The position numbers and the translations under genes were made by a program. A model generated the notes under the pieces. The model was not told the origin of the DNA and searched no databases. It saw nothing but the letters and a program-made list of their open reading frames with translations. DNA of 64,000 nt, taken from Chitinophaga filiformis. Lineage in GTDB: Bacteria > Bacteroidota > Bacteroidia > Chitinophagales > Chitinophagaceae. The stretch covers positions 119,247 through 183,246 of the forward strand of contig NZ_FNBN01000007.1 in NCBI RefSeq assembly GCF_900102545.1, in the 5' to 3' direction. Shown in pieces: positions 23,515 through 32,999 of this stretch. Within the stretch, counting starts at the first letter, position 1; each line of letters opens with the position of its first letter.

Positions 23515-23541
23515 AAACGCCCCTGACGGAGCGTTTTTTTT
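23515..23541 (+). terminator. Terminator after the YceI operon
   Basis: AACGC / GCGTT stem with an 11-nt loop, then eight T residues, 26 bp past the stop codon. It also overlaps the convergent 3' end of the acyl-CoA dehydrogenase region. Confidence 0.6.
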
Positions 23542-23561
23542 ATACCTGTGAATAGCTGTTG

Positions 23562-24926
23562 TTATACAAATGAGCTGAATCCGGTAATAGCACGACCAAC
23601 AATCAGGGTATTGATCTCCTTTGTACCCTCGTAAGAATAGATCGCTTCTGCATCCGCTACAAAACGGGCGACGTTATACTCCAGCAATATTCCATTACCA
23701 CCCATTACTTCCCTCGCTCCTCTTACTACATCGCGTGTTCTGAGAGAACAGAATACCTTCGCAATAGACGCATGTTCATCGGCCAGCAGTCCCTGGTCCT
23801 GCAGTTCAGATAAGCGGTATACCATGGTCTGCATAGCCGTCAGGTTGGACAACATTTCCACCAGGTGGTTCTGTATAAGCTGGAAAGAAGCGATCAGCTT
23901 ACCAAACTGCTTCCTTTTCAGCGTATATGCCAGCGCATTTTCATATGCACCACGGGCGCATCCTACTGCCAGCCAGGCCACACCTGCGCGGGTCATACGT
24001 AATACCTTTGCAGTATCTTTAAAGGAATTCGCATGTTCCAGACGGTCTTTCTCTTCCACTACACAGTCTTTCAAGGTAATCAGTCCATTTTGCACAATAC
24101 GGAGCGCCATTTTACCATGCATCTTCTCCACAGTAAAACCAGGCGTGCCTTTCCGTAACAGGAAACCTTTTACCTGGTTATCGTCCACATCCCTCGCCCA
24201 GATCACCAGTACGTCCGCGAAGGTGGCGTTCCCGATCCATTTTTTCTGACCATTCAATACCCAGGCATCCCCTACCCGTTTTACGGTGGTGGTGAGTCCT
24301 CCGGCTGCCCCGGAACCTACTTCCGGTTCAGTCAGACCAAAGGCTCCGATCTTCTTCATCTGCTGCATATCCGGCAGCCATTCCTTTTTCTGGGCCTCTG
24401 ACCCCAGCAGGTAAATGGAACCCATTGCCAATCCACTCTGCACGCCGAAGAAAGTGGCCATAGAGCAGTCAACGCGGGCTATTTCCATGGTAACAATACC
24501 TTCCATCAGGAACGACTTGTTAGGTCCCCCGTATCCTTCATAGGTGGAACCGCAGATATTCAGGGCTGCCATTTTGGGTAGCAGCTCAAAAGGAAATTCT
24601 GCCTTCATCCAGTATTCATTGACTACCGGCTGGATTTCCTGTTCCATAAATTCCCTTACCCGTAACTGGAGTGCCTTATCCTCAGGGGATAACATACTAC
24701 TGAGGTCATAGAAATCTCCGTTTACGGGTGGCAACTCCTTTTTTTGTCCCCCGCCACTGCTTTGCAGCATCCTCATTAAACCCGACAACTGCTGGTCATT
24801 CATCTTACCAACTGTTGCCATTACCTTAGGCAGATCTATCTTCTCTGATAAACGTCCTAATTGTTCAAAATCAATGCTCTTTAGCAAGTGAAAGGCCTGT
24901 CTGATGGTGGATAATTTAACTGCCAT
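23562..24926 (-). CDS. Acyl-CoA dehydrogenase, glutaryl-CoA dehydrogenase-like
   Basis: 454 aa. An unusual N-terminal extension of about 75 residues (helical, with LGRLSEKIDLPKV) precedes the standard dehydrogenase: the N-terminal helical domain, FAD-binding middle domain (GAFGLTEPEVGSGAAG, WVLNGQKKWIGNA) and C-terminal helices. The catalytic glutamate is in SYEGTKEINTLIVGRAITG, the form found in glutaryl-CoA dehydrogenase and plant short-chain oxidase relatives. It oxidises an acyl-CoA using FAD. The actual substrate and electron acceptor are unknown; no other beta-oxidation gene is adjacent. Confidence 0.9.
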   Translation of the reverse strand: MAVKLSTIRQAFHLLKSIDFEQLGRLSEKIDLPKVMATVGKMNDQQLSGLMRMLQSSGGGQKKELPPVNGDFYDLSSMLSPEDKALQLRVREFMEQEIQPVVNEYWMKAEFPFELLPKMAALNICGSTYEGYGGPNKSFLMEGIVTMEIARVDCSMATFFGVQSGLAMGSIYLLGSEAQKKEWLPDMQQMKKIGAFGLTEPEVGSGAAGGLTTTVKRVGDAWVLNGQKKWIGNATFADVLVIWARDVDDNQVKGFLLRKGTPGFTVEKMHGKMALRIVQNGLITLKDCVVEEKDRLEHANSFKDTAKVLRMTRAGVAWLAVGCARGAYENALAYTLKRKQFGKLIASFQLIQNHLVEMLSNLTAMQTMVYRLSELQDQGLLADEHASIAKVFCSLRTRDVVRGAREVMGGNGILLEYNVARFVADAEAIYSYEGTKEINTLIVGRAITGFSSFV

Positions 24927-24969
24927 GGGATAGATTTAGTGCATTAAATTACCCAAAACTGTCAAATGT

Positions 24970-25227
24970 TTACTCCACCTGGAATATTAATTTGGAGGAA
25001 TCAGCCGACAAACGGATGTGAGACATTTCATGTTCCACCTTTTCTGTTACTTTCTTGCGGCCAAACAAATTGTAGGGGAAACGTAACCAGATCTTGAATT
25101 TAATAGCAGGTTCTTCATTATCAAGCCTGTAACCAAATCTGATTTCTCTGATTCTATTTCGTCCCAGGGCATTGGTTAAGTGACGGACTACTTCCGTCGG
25201 ATTCTCCAGAGTTGTGTATTCTTGCAT
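24970..25227 (-). CDS. Small conserved-looking protein of unknown function
   Basis: 85 aa, mixed charged, with aromatic pairs (KIWLRFPYNLFGRKK). It has no signal peptide or TM helix and lies 43 bp upstream of the acyl-CoA dehydrogenase gene on the same strand. I do not recognise the family. A balanced composition and clean start suggest a real gene. Confidence 0.5.
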   Translation of the reverse strand: MQEYTTLENPTEVVRHLTNALGRNRIREIRFGYRLDNEEPAIKFKIWLRFPYNLFGRKKVTEKVEHEMSHIRLSADSSKLIFQVE

Positions 25228-25357
25228 GATGATGGCTTAGGTTTAACTCCTAAAAAGGTTCTTTCAATAAAAAAATATATAATGTTAACAACCGATTCAC
25301 AGGGAGTTGGGGGAAAAGGACCTCGGGCTCAACGATACAATTTCAGTTCTAAACAGG

Positions 25358-25365
25358 TATCTTTG
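25358..25365 (+). promoter_or_regulatory. -7 element of the membrane histidine kinase gene
   Basis: TATCTTTG lies 29 bp before the ATG at 25395. No convincing TTTG is seen at the right distance upstream, so only the -7 half is supported. Confidence 0.45.
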
Positions 25366-25394
25366 GGTGAACACCTTCCATTATGTAAACGCTA

Positions 25395-26729
25395 ATGAAA
25401 CTATACCTATTCTCTCCCATTGAAAAAAAATACCGGGAGGAATTCAATCACCATACGATGCTGCAAAACATAAAAGTTGCGGCATTTATTGCACTCACTG
25501 TTGCCATTGTGTCAACAACGGTACGTGTCATATCCTGGTTTGTCCCTTACCAGGCAATGGTTTCATCAAAGCAGTTTAACGAATACCGGATCATTAACAA
25601 CTATACCGTCAGCACTTCCCTCTTTTTTGCTGGCCTGCTTTTTTTCATCTGGAAGAAGTCCGGTCCAAAACAGCAAAATCGATACCATTTTATCAGCATC
25701 CTCTATTCGCTTGCATTTCTCGGTACCTGCATGGCCCTCACTTTTGTGGCGCAGCATAATCCGAAAAACACAATGACAATGTTGCTTTTAGGTATGATCA
25801 GTATAGGTGTGCTGCTGGTTTTCTCCATCCGCAATCTCTTGCTGATTGCTGGTTCTACCATTGTTATATTTATGTTATTCTTCCATATGTTCCAGGTGTC
25901 TGCAGATACACGTTCCCTTAATTATGTGGTGTTCTGGCTGATTATCATCTGCTTTCTGCTTATTTCCCGCCTCATATATTCATATCATGCCAACTACTTT
26001 ATCAAGATTAAAACTATTGAGGACAAGAACAGGGAAATTGAGAAAGCCAACCAGTTGAAGAACAAAATACTGGCGATTGTGGCGCACGATCTACGAAATC
26101 CTATTTCGGGGATACGATCTGTTACACACCTGATGCAGGAGTACCCCTATACGAAAGAGCAGGAGGAAAAATACCTGTACTGGATTACGGATGCCTGTAA
26201 AACGGCCGACCAGATTATTGAAGAATTACTGATGGCGGCAAAACAACGCGAAACAGACCTGCTGCAAACAGATTATGTATCGCTTAATGAGTGGCTGAAA
26301 CATGTACGTGACAACTGGTTACAGAAATCGAACTTTAACAGGGATATCGGACTGGAATTACCCTCACAGGAACTGAAAGCGCGTATCCATACGGGTAAGA
26401 TGCAAAGGGTGGTGGATAATCTGCTGCACAATGCCGCGAAATTTACGCCCGCAGAGGGTGATATTACTTTAGGTATGCAGCAGCTCAGAGGAGGCGTACG
26501 TATATCCATTAAGGATACAGGAATTGGTATTCCCGAGGAATTGCTCCCTACTCTGTTCGACCAGTTCACTACTTCCAGCCGGCCGGGATTAAACAATGAA
26601 CCTTCCAATGGTCTGGGGTTGCATATCTGCAGACAACTGGTACAGGAACATGGCGGCAATATTTACGTTAGCTCCCGGGAAAACCAGGGTACCGTTTTTA
26701 ATATAGACCTTCCCTTTACACTGCTATAG
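25395..26729 (+). CDS. Membrane-bound sensor histidine kinase
   Basis: 444 aa. The N-terminal half holds about six TM helices (residues 25-205) without an extracellular sensing domain, so it may sense the membrane itself. A helical linker leads to the H box with H231 (VAHDLRNPISG) and a HATPase_c domain with N box (NLLHNAAKF), DTGIGIPEE and NGLGLHICRQL. No response regulator is adjacent, so it is an orphan kinase. It stands alone between an acyl-CoA dehydrogenase unit and the convergent sulfatase. Confidence 0.9.
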   Translation: MKLYLFSPIEKKYREEFNHHTMLQNIKVAAFIALTVAIVSTTVRVISWFVPYQAMVSSKQFNEYRIINNYTVSTSLFFAGLLFFIWKKSGPKQQNRYHFISILYSLAFLGTCMALTFVAQHNPKNTMTMLLLGMISIGVLLVFSIRNLLLIAGSTIVIFMLFFHMFQVSADTRSLNYVVFWLIIICFLLISRLIYSYHANYFIKIKTIEDKNREIEKANQLKNKILAIVAHDLRNPISGIRSVTHLMQEYPYTKEQEEKYLYWITDACKTADQIIEELLMAAKQRETDLLQTDYVSLNEWLKHVRDNWLQKSNFNRDIGLELPSQELKARIHTGKMQRVVDNLLHNAAKFTPAEGDITLGMQQLRGGVRISIKDTGIGIPEELLPTLFDQFTTSSRPGLNNEPSNGLGLHICRQLVQEHGGNIYVSSRENQGTVFNIDLPFTLL

Positions 26730-26749
26730 CGGCATTAACGTTATAACGC

Positions 26750-28318
26750 TTATTCCCCCTCCCCAAAAAGCTGTAAGGCCTCCTTATCCTCATATTGTAA
26801 AATGAGTGCCTTTAAGCGCTTTTTCAGCTCGGCTATGTTCCGTGCCTGGGACTTCTCTCCATAGATATTATTTAGTTCCTGTGGATCTTTCTGCAGATCA
26901 TATAACTCCCAGTAATCTGCCGGGCCATAAAATCTTACGAGTTTGTAGCGTTGTGTGCGGATTCCGAAATGCGGCGACACATGGTGAGGATCCGGATATT
27001 CGTAGTAGTGGTAATACATGTCCTTTCGCCAGTTCAGCGTATCCCCTTTACCATTCACCAGGGGCATAAAAGATGTTCCCTGCATATCCGCAGGCGCCCT
27101 GATGCCGGCAATATCCAGTAAGGTAGGCGCCCAGTCAATATTCAGCATAAAGCCATTGGTAACGGAGCCCGGAGTAATAACACCCGGATAACGCATCACG
27201 AAAGGTGTATGGAGAGATTCTTCGTATATGAAACGTTTGTCAAACCAGCCATGTTCTCCCATATAGAATCCCTGGTCAGAGCCATAGATCACGACAGTAT
27301 TTTCTGCAAGTCCGGTGCTGTCCAGGTATCGTAACAAACGGCCTATATTCCTGTCGAGGGACCGGGCGGTAGCCAGGTAGTCCCTGATATAACGCTGGTA
27401 TTTCCAATTGACCAAAGCCTCTCCACTGAGGTGCAGGGAGTCAAACTCACGGCTTACTTTATTCTCATAATAGTGATGGAAGGCTGTATACTGTTCGGGC
27501 GTGAAACGGCTGTATTCACCATAACCGCTTTTACCATAGTTGAGATGGACTTTGAGATCTTCTTTCAGACGCATTGTTTTAGCAACGGTCATGTCCTGTT
27601 GTTCAGCAGCCTGTCTGTTCTGGTATTTATCGCTGAAAGTTGCGGGCAGGGGGAAATTAATACTGTCATAAGCGCCCAGATCGGGGATATCGGGCAGCCA
27701 TTCCCGGTGGGTGGCTTTTTCACCTACAATCAGCATAAAAGGACGGGTAGTATCCCGGCGATCCAGCCAGGATACTGACAGGTCCGTAATAATGTTAGTG
27801 ACATATCCGTTCATCTGCACCGTATCATTCGGTGTAGCAATGAAATCCGGATTATAGTATTTGCCTTGTCCCGGCAGGATATTGAAATAGTCAAAACCTC
27901 TGGGCAATGTCCCAAGATGCATTTTGCCTATCCAGGCCGTCTGGTAACCGTTTTGCTGCAAAATACCGGGGAAGGTCCGTTGGGTGTTGTCAAACTGCTT
28001 TTCATTCAACGGGTAGCCATTCTTATGACTGTATTTACCTGTCAGTAGGGTAGCTCTGCTGGGACCACAAATGGAGTTTGTGACCATCGCATGATTGAAC
28101 AAAATCCCTTCGCGGGCAATCCGGTCTATATTCGGCGTTTGCACATATCTGTTACCGTAGGCGCTGATAGCCTGGGAAGTGTGATCATCTGAAAGAATGA
28201 AGATGATATTTGGTCGTTTCGACTGTCCGCTCAATAAAGCGGGCGCAAGAAGTACAATTAGTGCGACAAATACAGATCTGATACTGGCATTTTTCCACAT
28301 AGACATAAAGATACTCAA
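26750..28318 (-). CDS. S1-type sulfatase, N-acetylglucosamine-6-sulfatase-like
   Basis: 522 aa. A signal peptide ends near LSGQ, so the protein is exported. The formylglycine site is C84 in CGPSRATLLTG, and the metal-binding aspartates are D44/D45 in LSDDH. The opening stretch NIIFILSDDHTSQAISAYG closely resembles GlcNAc-6-O-sulfatases that act on host or animal glycans. Activity requires formylglycine maturation; no maturase gene is seen in this window. It is a single gene convergent with the kinase; a small unrelated ORF follows upstream. Confidence 0.9.
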   Translation of the reverse strand: MSIFMSMWKNASIRSVFVALIVLLAPALLSGQSKRPNIIFILSDDHTSQAISAYGNRYVQTPNIDRIAREGILFNHAMVTNSICGPSRATLLTGKYSHKNGYPLNEKQFDNTQRTFPGILQQNGYQTAWIGKMHLGTLPRGFDYFNILPGQGKYYNPDFIATPNDTVQMNGYVTNIITDLSVSWLDRRDTTRPFMLIVGEKATHREWLPDIPDLGAYDSINFPLPATFSDKYQNRQAAEQQDMTVAKTMRLKEDLKVHLNYGKSGYGEYSRFTPEQYTAFHHYYENKVSREFDSLHLSGEALVNWKYQRYIRDYLATARSLDRNIGRLLRYLDSTGLAENTVVIYGSDQGFYMGEHGWFDKRFIYEESLHTPFVMRYPGVITPGSVTNGFMLNIDWAPTLLDIAGIRAPADMQGTSFMPLVNGKGDTLNWRKDMYYHYYEYPDPHHVSPHFGIRTQRYKLVRFYGPADYWELYDLQKDPQELNNIYGEKSQARNIAELKKRLKALILQYEDKEALQLFGEGE

Positions 28319-28350
28319 TTAGCTACAGTATCAAAATGCCTTAAACATGC

Positions 28351-28614
28351 TCAGGGGTATGATGTGGCGCCATTTCCACGATCTTCCACATGTACCACCT
28401 GGAGTATACGTGTGGCAATTGCATTCACTAACTGGGGATCCGCTGCATAGTCTGCATTCGGCTGCAGGTCACCATTGCCCTGTAACAGATAATCGATAGA
28501 GTGATCCTCGTCGAGTACAGCTTTATAGTGCTCTATCCCTCTTGATTCGTGAGGTTGTACAACAACTACATAGTTGTCTCCTTTCAAATCAAAATCTAAT
28601 GTAAAATCTTTCAT
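28351..28614 (-). CDS. Small acidic protein of unknown function
   Basis: 87 aa, acidic, with no signal peptide or TM helix (MKDFTLDFDLKGDNYVVVVQ). It lies upstream of the sulfatase on the same strand, 32 bp away, and could be cotranscribed. No family is recognised, but the beta-strand-like alternation at the N-terminus and good codon texture support a real gene. Confidence 0.5.
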   Translation of the reverse strand: MKDFTLDFDLKGDNYVVVVQPHESRGIEHYKAVLDEDHSIDYLLQGNGDLQPNADYAADPQLVNAIATRILQVVHVEDRGNGATSYP

Positions 28615-28702
28615 ACGGCATTTTGTTTAGGAAGAACAGTTGTATGTAATCTAAATATAACAAAATTAAGGCCATGTGGTTGCAAAAAGATTTCATTGTC
28701 CC

Positions 28703-29248
28703 TTAGTCTTCTTTTGCCCCCTTTTCTCCTGTAAACCAGTGCTCTTTCTGCTTAAACAGTACATTAAAGGTAGTAAGTGACCCGTATATTCTGGTAATAT
28801 ACTGCTGCATATTTATTTTATCCTCATCGCTTAATTGCTTGTGACTATTGATCTGTTGCTCCAACACACGAAGGCGGTCGCGGACCATTACTATTTTATG
28901 AAAAAACGCTTCAATGGGTATCTCCTTGGGCTTCAATGAAGGATCTTTAGGTTGCAGTGTCATCACACCTCCCTCCCATCTTTCACCCAGCGGAACAACC
29001 TCTGTCAGACCTCCCCAGAGACGTAATATTTTCAACAGGGATGTCTCAACAGATGATACTGTTTCCAGTTCAATGCTCTGATTTTCCACATGTAATATTT
29101 CAAAAAGAGGATCTGTTTTATCTACCTCGATAATGCCCTGATCCATAAACGTGACAACATACTGGGCATACTTTACACCGATGATCACTCCGGGGCCATA
29201 ACGTGCGTGCTGTACCCTTGATCCCTTACCGGCAGTTAATTCTTCCAT
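28703..29248 (-). CDS. Tudor-like domain protein of unknown function
   Basis: 181 aa. The N-terminus (GKGSRVQHARYGPGVIIGV) matches the small beta-barrel Tudor/KOW-like end found at the C-terminus of UvrD/PcrA helicases, which contacts RNA polymerase. The rest is helical (ILRLWGGL, VRDRLRVLEQQINSH). No catalytic motif is seen. It probably binds nucleic acid or a polymerase partner, but this is inference from the barrel motif alone. Confidence 0.6.
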   Translation of the reverse strand: MEELTAGKGSRVQHARYGPGVIIGVKYAQYVVTFMDQGIIEVDKTDPLFEILHVENQSIELETVSSVETSLLKILRLWGGLTEVVPLGERWEGGVMTLQPKDPSLKPKEIPIEAFFHKIVMVRDRLRVLEQQINSHKQLSDEDKINMQQYITRIYGSLTTFNVLFKQKEHWFTGEKGAKED

Positions 29249-29311
29249 TCAATGTGAAATTTACCTGACAATATAATACAAGTTATTGAAAAAGCGCATC
29301 TTATAAAAAGA

Positions 29312-30328
29312 TCAATCCATATTTACGATTGCTTTAATAACTCCGTTGGCCGGATTCAGCCAGCTTTCAAATTCATCTTTTACCTCTCCGAAATTAACCC
29401 GGTGGGTAATGTAAGTAGTAGGATCTACCTCACCGCTTTTCATACAGCGGATCACATGCTCAAAATCTTCCCGGGTGGCATTCCGGCTGCTCATCAGGGT
29501 AGCTTCTCTTTTATGGAATTCCGGATGACTGACAGCAATCTCCCCTTTCTGAAGTCCTACCAATACATAACGGGCTCCATGCGCCATATAGGCAAAGCCA
29601 TTATTGATAGCCTGCTGGCTCCCTGTAGCGTCGATCACCACTGTTGGCATATCATTTCCCGTAATCTGCATTAAAGTGGCCATAACATCCTCCGTTTTCG
29701 CATTAACAGTATGCGCTACTTTCAGCTTTTGCTTGCAGAAATCAAGACGGGACTGGTTAATATCCATGGCAATCACCTTTGCACCGGCAATCCGCGCAAA
29801 TTCCATAATGCCCAGTCCTATAGGGCCCGCTCCTATTACCAGCACAAATTCTCCCGGCGTAACACCGGCACGGCGCACCCCATGAGCGCCAATAGCCAAT
29901 GGCTCTACCAGGGCCAGCGCATCCATGCTCAAGCCTTCCCCATGCACCAGCGATGCAGATGGCACAGACAGATATTCCACCATACCCCCATCCACATGTA
30001 CGCCACATACTTTGATATTTGTACAGCAATTGGGCTTCCCATTACGACAAGCCACACAGGTACCACAATTAAAATAGGGAATAAAAGTCACCGGCTCACC
30101 GGCATTAAACCCCGGCGCATTGTCGTAAGAGACCAGTTCCCCCGCCAGCTCATGACCCAGAATCCGGGGATAGGAAAAGTAAGGTTGCGTTCCTTCAAAA
30201 GCATGCAGATCGGTACCACAAATACCTATTCTTTTGATCCTGATAATAGCATGATCAGCAGTGAGTACAGGCATATCCGTTTCTCCATAGTCAAACTTAC
30301 CGGGTGTGGTACAGGTGAGTATCTTCAT
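29312..30328 (-). CDS. Zinc-dependent alcohol/polyol dehydrogenase
   Basis: 338 aa, medium-chain dehydrogenase. Catalytic zinc ligands are C37 (GICGTDLH) and H59-E60 (LGHELAGE). The structural zinc has four cysteines (C88, C91, C94 and C101 or C102). The Rossmann motif VIGAGPIGLG precedes a DIN acid that favours NAD+. It resembles sorbitol/galactitol/L-threonine dehydrogenases; the substrate is not readable. It is flanked by the Mla operon terminator and a hypothetical gene, so it is likely a single-gene unit. Confidence 0.9.
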   Translation of the reverse strand: MKILTCTTPGKFDYGETDMPVLTADHAIIRIKRIGICGTDLHAFEGTQPYFSYPRILGHELAGELVSYDNAPGFNAGEPVTFIPYFNCGTCVACRNGKPNCCTNIKVCGVHVDGGMVEYLSVPSASLVHGEGLSMDALALVEPLAIGAHGVRRAGVTPGEFVLVIGAGPIGLGIMEFARIAGAKVIAMDINQSRLDFCKQKLKVAHTVNAKTEDVMATLMQITGNDMPTVVIDATGSQQAINNGFAYMAHGARYVLVGLQKGEIAVSHPEFHKREATLMSSRNATREDFEHVIRCMKSGEVDPTTYITHRVNFGEVKDEFESWLNPANGVIKAIVNMD

Positions 30329-30360
30329 AAAGTGTTCTTATTGTACCGGACTAAAATAGT

Positions 30361-30397
30361 AATAAAAAATTAACCGCCCGGTATAAAAACCGGACGG
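30361..30397 (-). terminator. Terminator of the Mla operon
   Basis: CCGCCCGGT (30374-30382) pairs with ACCGGACGG (30389-30397). Read on the minus strand it is followed by TTAATTTTTTATT. It closes the MlaE-MlaF-MlaD unit. Confidence 0.75.
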
Positions 30398-30427
30398 CTA
30401 TCATATGCAAAAACCGATCTGTATGAT

Positions 30428-31210
30428 TTATTCCTTTGGTACTTTGAGACTGGATGAATCTTTATCAGCCTTTTTCTTACGTTCTGCTGCCTTCTTCTGC
30501 TCCTTCGCTTCCTTTTTGGCCGCTTTCTCTTTTTTATTAAAATAACCTCTCAACAGGAAATTATGTTTTAAAGCCTCCATATTCTCGCTAAATCCATCCG
30601 AACCTCTCCGTATGGACTTGACTGTTTTCTTCGCTTCTGTCACAGTGCCCTCCAGGCTGGTAGCCAGGCTGTCACTATACAATAACCTGCCGATACTTCC
30701 CTTTCCCTGGTTGATCTGTGTGGCAATACCTGCCAGCTGTTCAGTGATCACCTCTGCATTTTCAGCTACGCCGGAAAGCCTGTCCAACACCCTGTCGTAG
30801 TTCATCGGATCCACCGTTTTAATCACATCTTTGTCTTTAACCGGAGTGTCATTTTCCGTGCCAGAACTGATAGTGATCAGCTTATCTCCCATCAGTCCAT
30901 CCGTGCTGATACCAGCCACCGAACCTTTTTTTATAAACGGCTTCACCTTCTCTTTGATACGCAGGGCAACACGGGCCGTTGTATCGGATAATATATCAAT
31001 GCTTTCCACAGTGCCTACATCAATACCAACGAAACGGACATTATTACCTACCTGCAGGCCTCCCACATTCTTAAAGGTCCCGTAAAGCACAAAAGTCCTT
31101 TGAAACAGGCTTTTATTTCTCCCGATCAGGAAAATACCCACTAATAATAACCCCAGCATAACCGTAGCAAAGATGCCTACCTTGATCTTTTGTTGTGTTT
31201 TCTGCTGCAT
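30428..31210 (-). CDS. mlaD: MlaD family periplasmic lipid-transport protein
   Basis: 260 aa. A single N-terminal TM helix (about 10-30) anchors an MCE domain (about 35-115: LYGTFKNVGGLQVGNNVRF, VGIDVGTVESI). The C-terminal third is helical and ends in a very Lys-rich tail (KKEKAAKKEAKEQKKAAERK). MCE rings shuttle phospholipids between membranes. It is the third gene of the operon after the permease and ATPase. Confidence 0.92.
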   Translation of the reverse strand: MQQKTQQKIKVGIFATVMLGLLLVGIFLIGRNKSLFQRTFVLYGTFKNVGGLQVGNNVRFVGIDVGTVESIDILSDTTARVALRIKEKVKPFIKKGSVAGISTDGLMGDKLITISSGTENDTPVKDKDVIKTVDPMNYDRVLDRLSGVAENAEVITEQLAGIATQINQGKGSIGRLLYSDSLATSLEGTVTEAKKTVKSIRRGSDGFSENMEALKHNFLLRGYFNKKEKAAKKEAKEQKKAAERKKKADKDSSSLKVPKE

Positions 31211-31216
31211 ACTTTA

Positions 31217-31993
31217 CTATTTAAAAAAGTTATTAATGAGTTCATCCGGCGATTTAGTCAGTTCGTCGTACGTACCTGTCGCAATAAATTCGCCATCATT
31301 CATCACCACAATACGATCCGCCACTATACGGGCGCAGGCCATATCATGCGTAATGATAATAGATGATGTTTTATATTTCTCCTGGAGCTTCACAATCAGT
31401 TCACTGATCTCCCGGGAGGTGATAGGATCGAGTCCCGTTGTCGGCTCGTCATACAGTATGATCTCAGGCCGGAGTATCAGCGTACGCGCCAGTCCTACTC
31501 TCTTACGCATACCACCCGATAAATCAGCAGGATATTTATCGATCGCTTCTTCCAGGCCAACACTTTCCAGTGCTTCCTGCACCCGTTTTTCCATCTCGGC
31601 CTCATCTTTCATTTTCAGTACACGGGTAAGGGGAAACAACAGATTGTCACGCACGGTCATTGAGTCGTACAAGGCGCCACTCTGAAAAAGAAAACCGAGT
31701 TTACTTCTCAGTTCCTTCAGTTCTTCTTCGGGGAGCTCTTTTATTTCTTTGCCCAGTACCTGTAAATTGCCGTCGTCTGGCTCCAGTAGTCCGGCCACAC
31801 ATTGAATGGTGACGGATTTACCCTGACCGGAACGTCCCAGTACTACAATATTCTCTCCCCGATGAAGTTCAAGGTTAATATCCTTCAGTACTTCATTGTC
31901 GCCGAATGCTTTTTTCAGATGTTCAATACGTATGACAACATCATCTTCCGCAGCCGGCTGTTTTGCTTTTTCCTGTACAAGTGTATCGTTCAT
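31217..31993 (-). CDS. mlaF: MlaF family ABC ATPase
   Basis: 258 aa. Walker A GRSGQGKS, signature LSGGMRKR, Walker B ILYDEPT and H-loop ITHDM identify an active ABC ATPase of the Mla type. The start ATG follows the permease gene by 17 bp, and MlaD follows after 6 bp. It energises lipid transport at the inner membrane. Confidence 0.94.
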   Translation of the reverse strand: MNDTLVQEKAKQPAAEDDVVIRIEHLKKAFGDNEVLKDINLELHRGENIVVLGRSGQGKSVTIQCVAGLLEPDDGNLQVLGKEIKELPEEELKELRSKLGFLFQSGALYDSMTVRDNLLFPLTRVLKMKDEAEMEKRVQEALESVGLEEAIDKYPADLSGGMRKRVGLARTLILRPEIILYDEPTTGLDPITSREISELIVKLQEKYKTSSIIITHDMACARIVADRIVVMNDGEFIATGTYDELTKSPDELINNFFK

Positions 31994-32010
31994 ACTTGTG
32001 GCTTAAACAT

Positions 32011-32796
32011 TTAATAATAGACCAGGTTCGTGATCTGCACTGCAATAGCATCTATAAATATGATCCATATAGAAGCGCTTACCACGGCGGAGTTAGCGGC
32101 GCGGCCCACGCTCTCTGTACCCCGGGACGCATGATAACCTTTAAAGCATCCCACAAAACCGATCGCATATCCGAAGAAAAATGACTTGACCACCGCAGGT
32201 ATCAGGTCGCTGAATTCCAATGCATGGAAAGACTTCCGGAAGAACAGTGCAGCACTGACATGCTCCTGTATATTTACACCGACCCAGCCACCCACCAGGG
32301 CCAGTGCATCAGCCATGATCGTTAGTAAAGGCACCATAATGGTACAGGCCAGAATACGTGTTACCACCAGGTACTGTACCGGGTTGGCACTGGATACTTC
32401 CATGGCCGCTATCTGTTCCGTCACTTTCATACTTCCCAGTTCGGCGCCTATACTGGAGGCTATTTTACCTGTACAGATCAATGCAATGATAACAGGGCCG
32501 ATCTCGCGGACAATAGAAATGGCCACCATACCAGGCACATAACTCTCTGCACCAAAATCTTTCAGCGTAGGATGCGTTTGCAGCGTGAGTACAAAACCGA
32601 TGATAAAGCCATTGATAGCCACAAGGCCAATGGAGCGGTAACCAACAATATAACACTGACGGAGAAACTCTCCCCACTCAAATCCATCACGGAAAATATT
32701 ACGGGCAAACTGGCCGGTGAAAACAACCTGGTCTCCAAGCATTTCCATGTATTTATTAAAAGCTGATGTAAGTGCGCTGGCCATAACAGTAAGCAT
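32011..32796 (-). CDS. mlaE: MlaE family ABC permease
   Basis: 261 aa. The MlaE fold with about five TM helices: FVLTLQTHPTLKDFG, then GPVIIALICTGKIASSIGAELG (the conserved glycine-rich hallmark) and a C-terminal amphipathic region. It exchanges or extracts phospholipids with MlaF and MlaD. It heads the operon and is divergent from a TPM-domain gene, with about 190 bp between the starts. Confidence 0.94.
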   Translation of the reverse strand: MLTVMASALTSAFNKYMEMLGDQVVFTGQFARNIFRDGFEWGEFLRQCYIVGYRSIGLVAINGFIIGFVLTLQTHPTLKDFGAESYVPGMVAISIVREIGPVIIALICTGKIASSIGAELGSMKVTEQIAAMEVSSANPVQYLVVTRILACTIMVPLLTIMADALALVGGWVGVNIQEHVSAALFFRKSFHALEFSDLIPAVVKSFFFGYAIGFVGCFKGYHASRGTESVGRAANSAVVSASIWIIFIDAIAVQITNLVYY

Positions 32797-32999
32797 TAGG
32801 TCAATTGATACGGGAAGTGGAAATGATCATCCCTGATATAAGGAGATAGAATTTTCATGCCATGGCAGGAAACGATGATTTTCAGGCAGAAACAGCAATA
32901 ACTTCCTGCCTGGATGGGTAATATTTTACCCAACCTGTACAAGTATGATAGCATTTGCAGATACTGTTTATTATTTTTGAAAAGAATATGTACAATTCT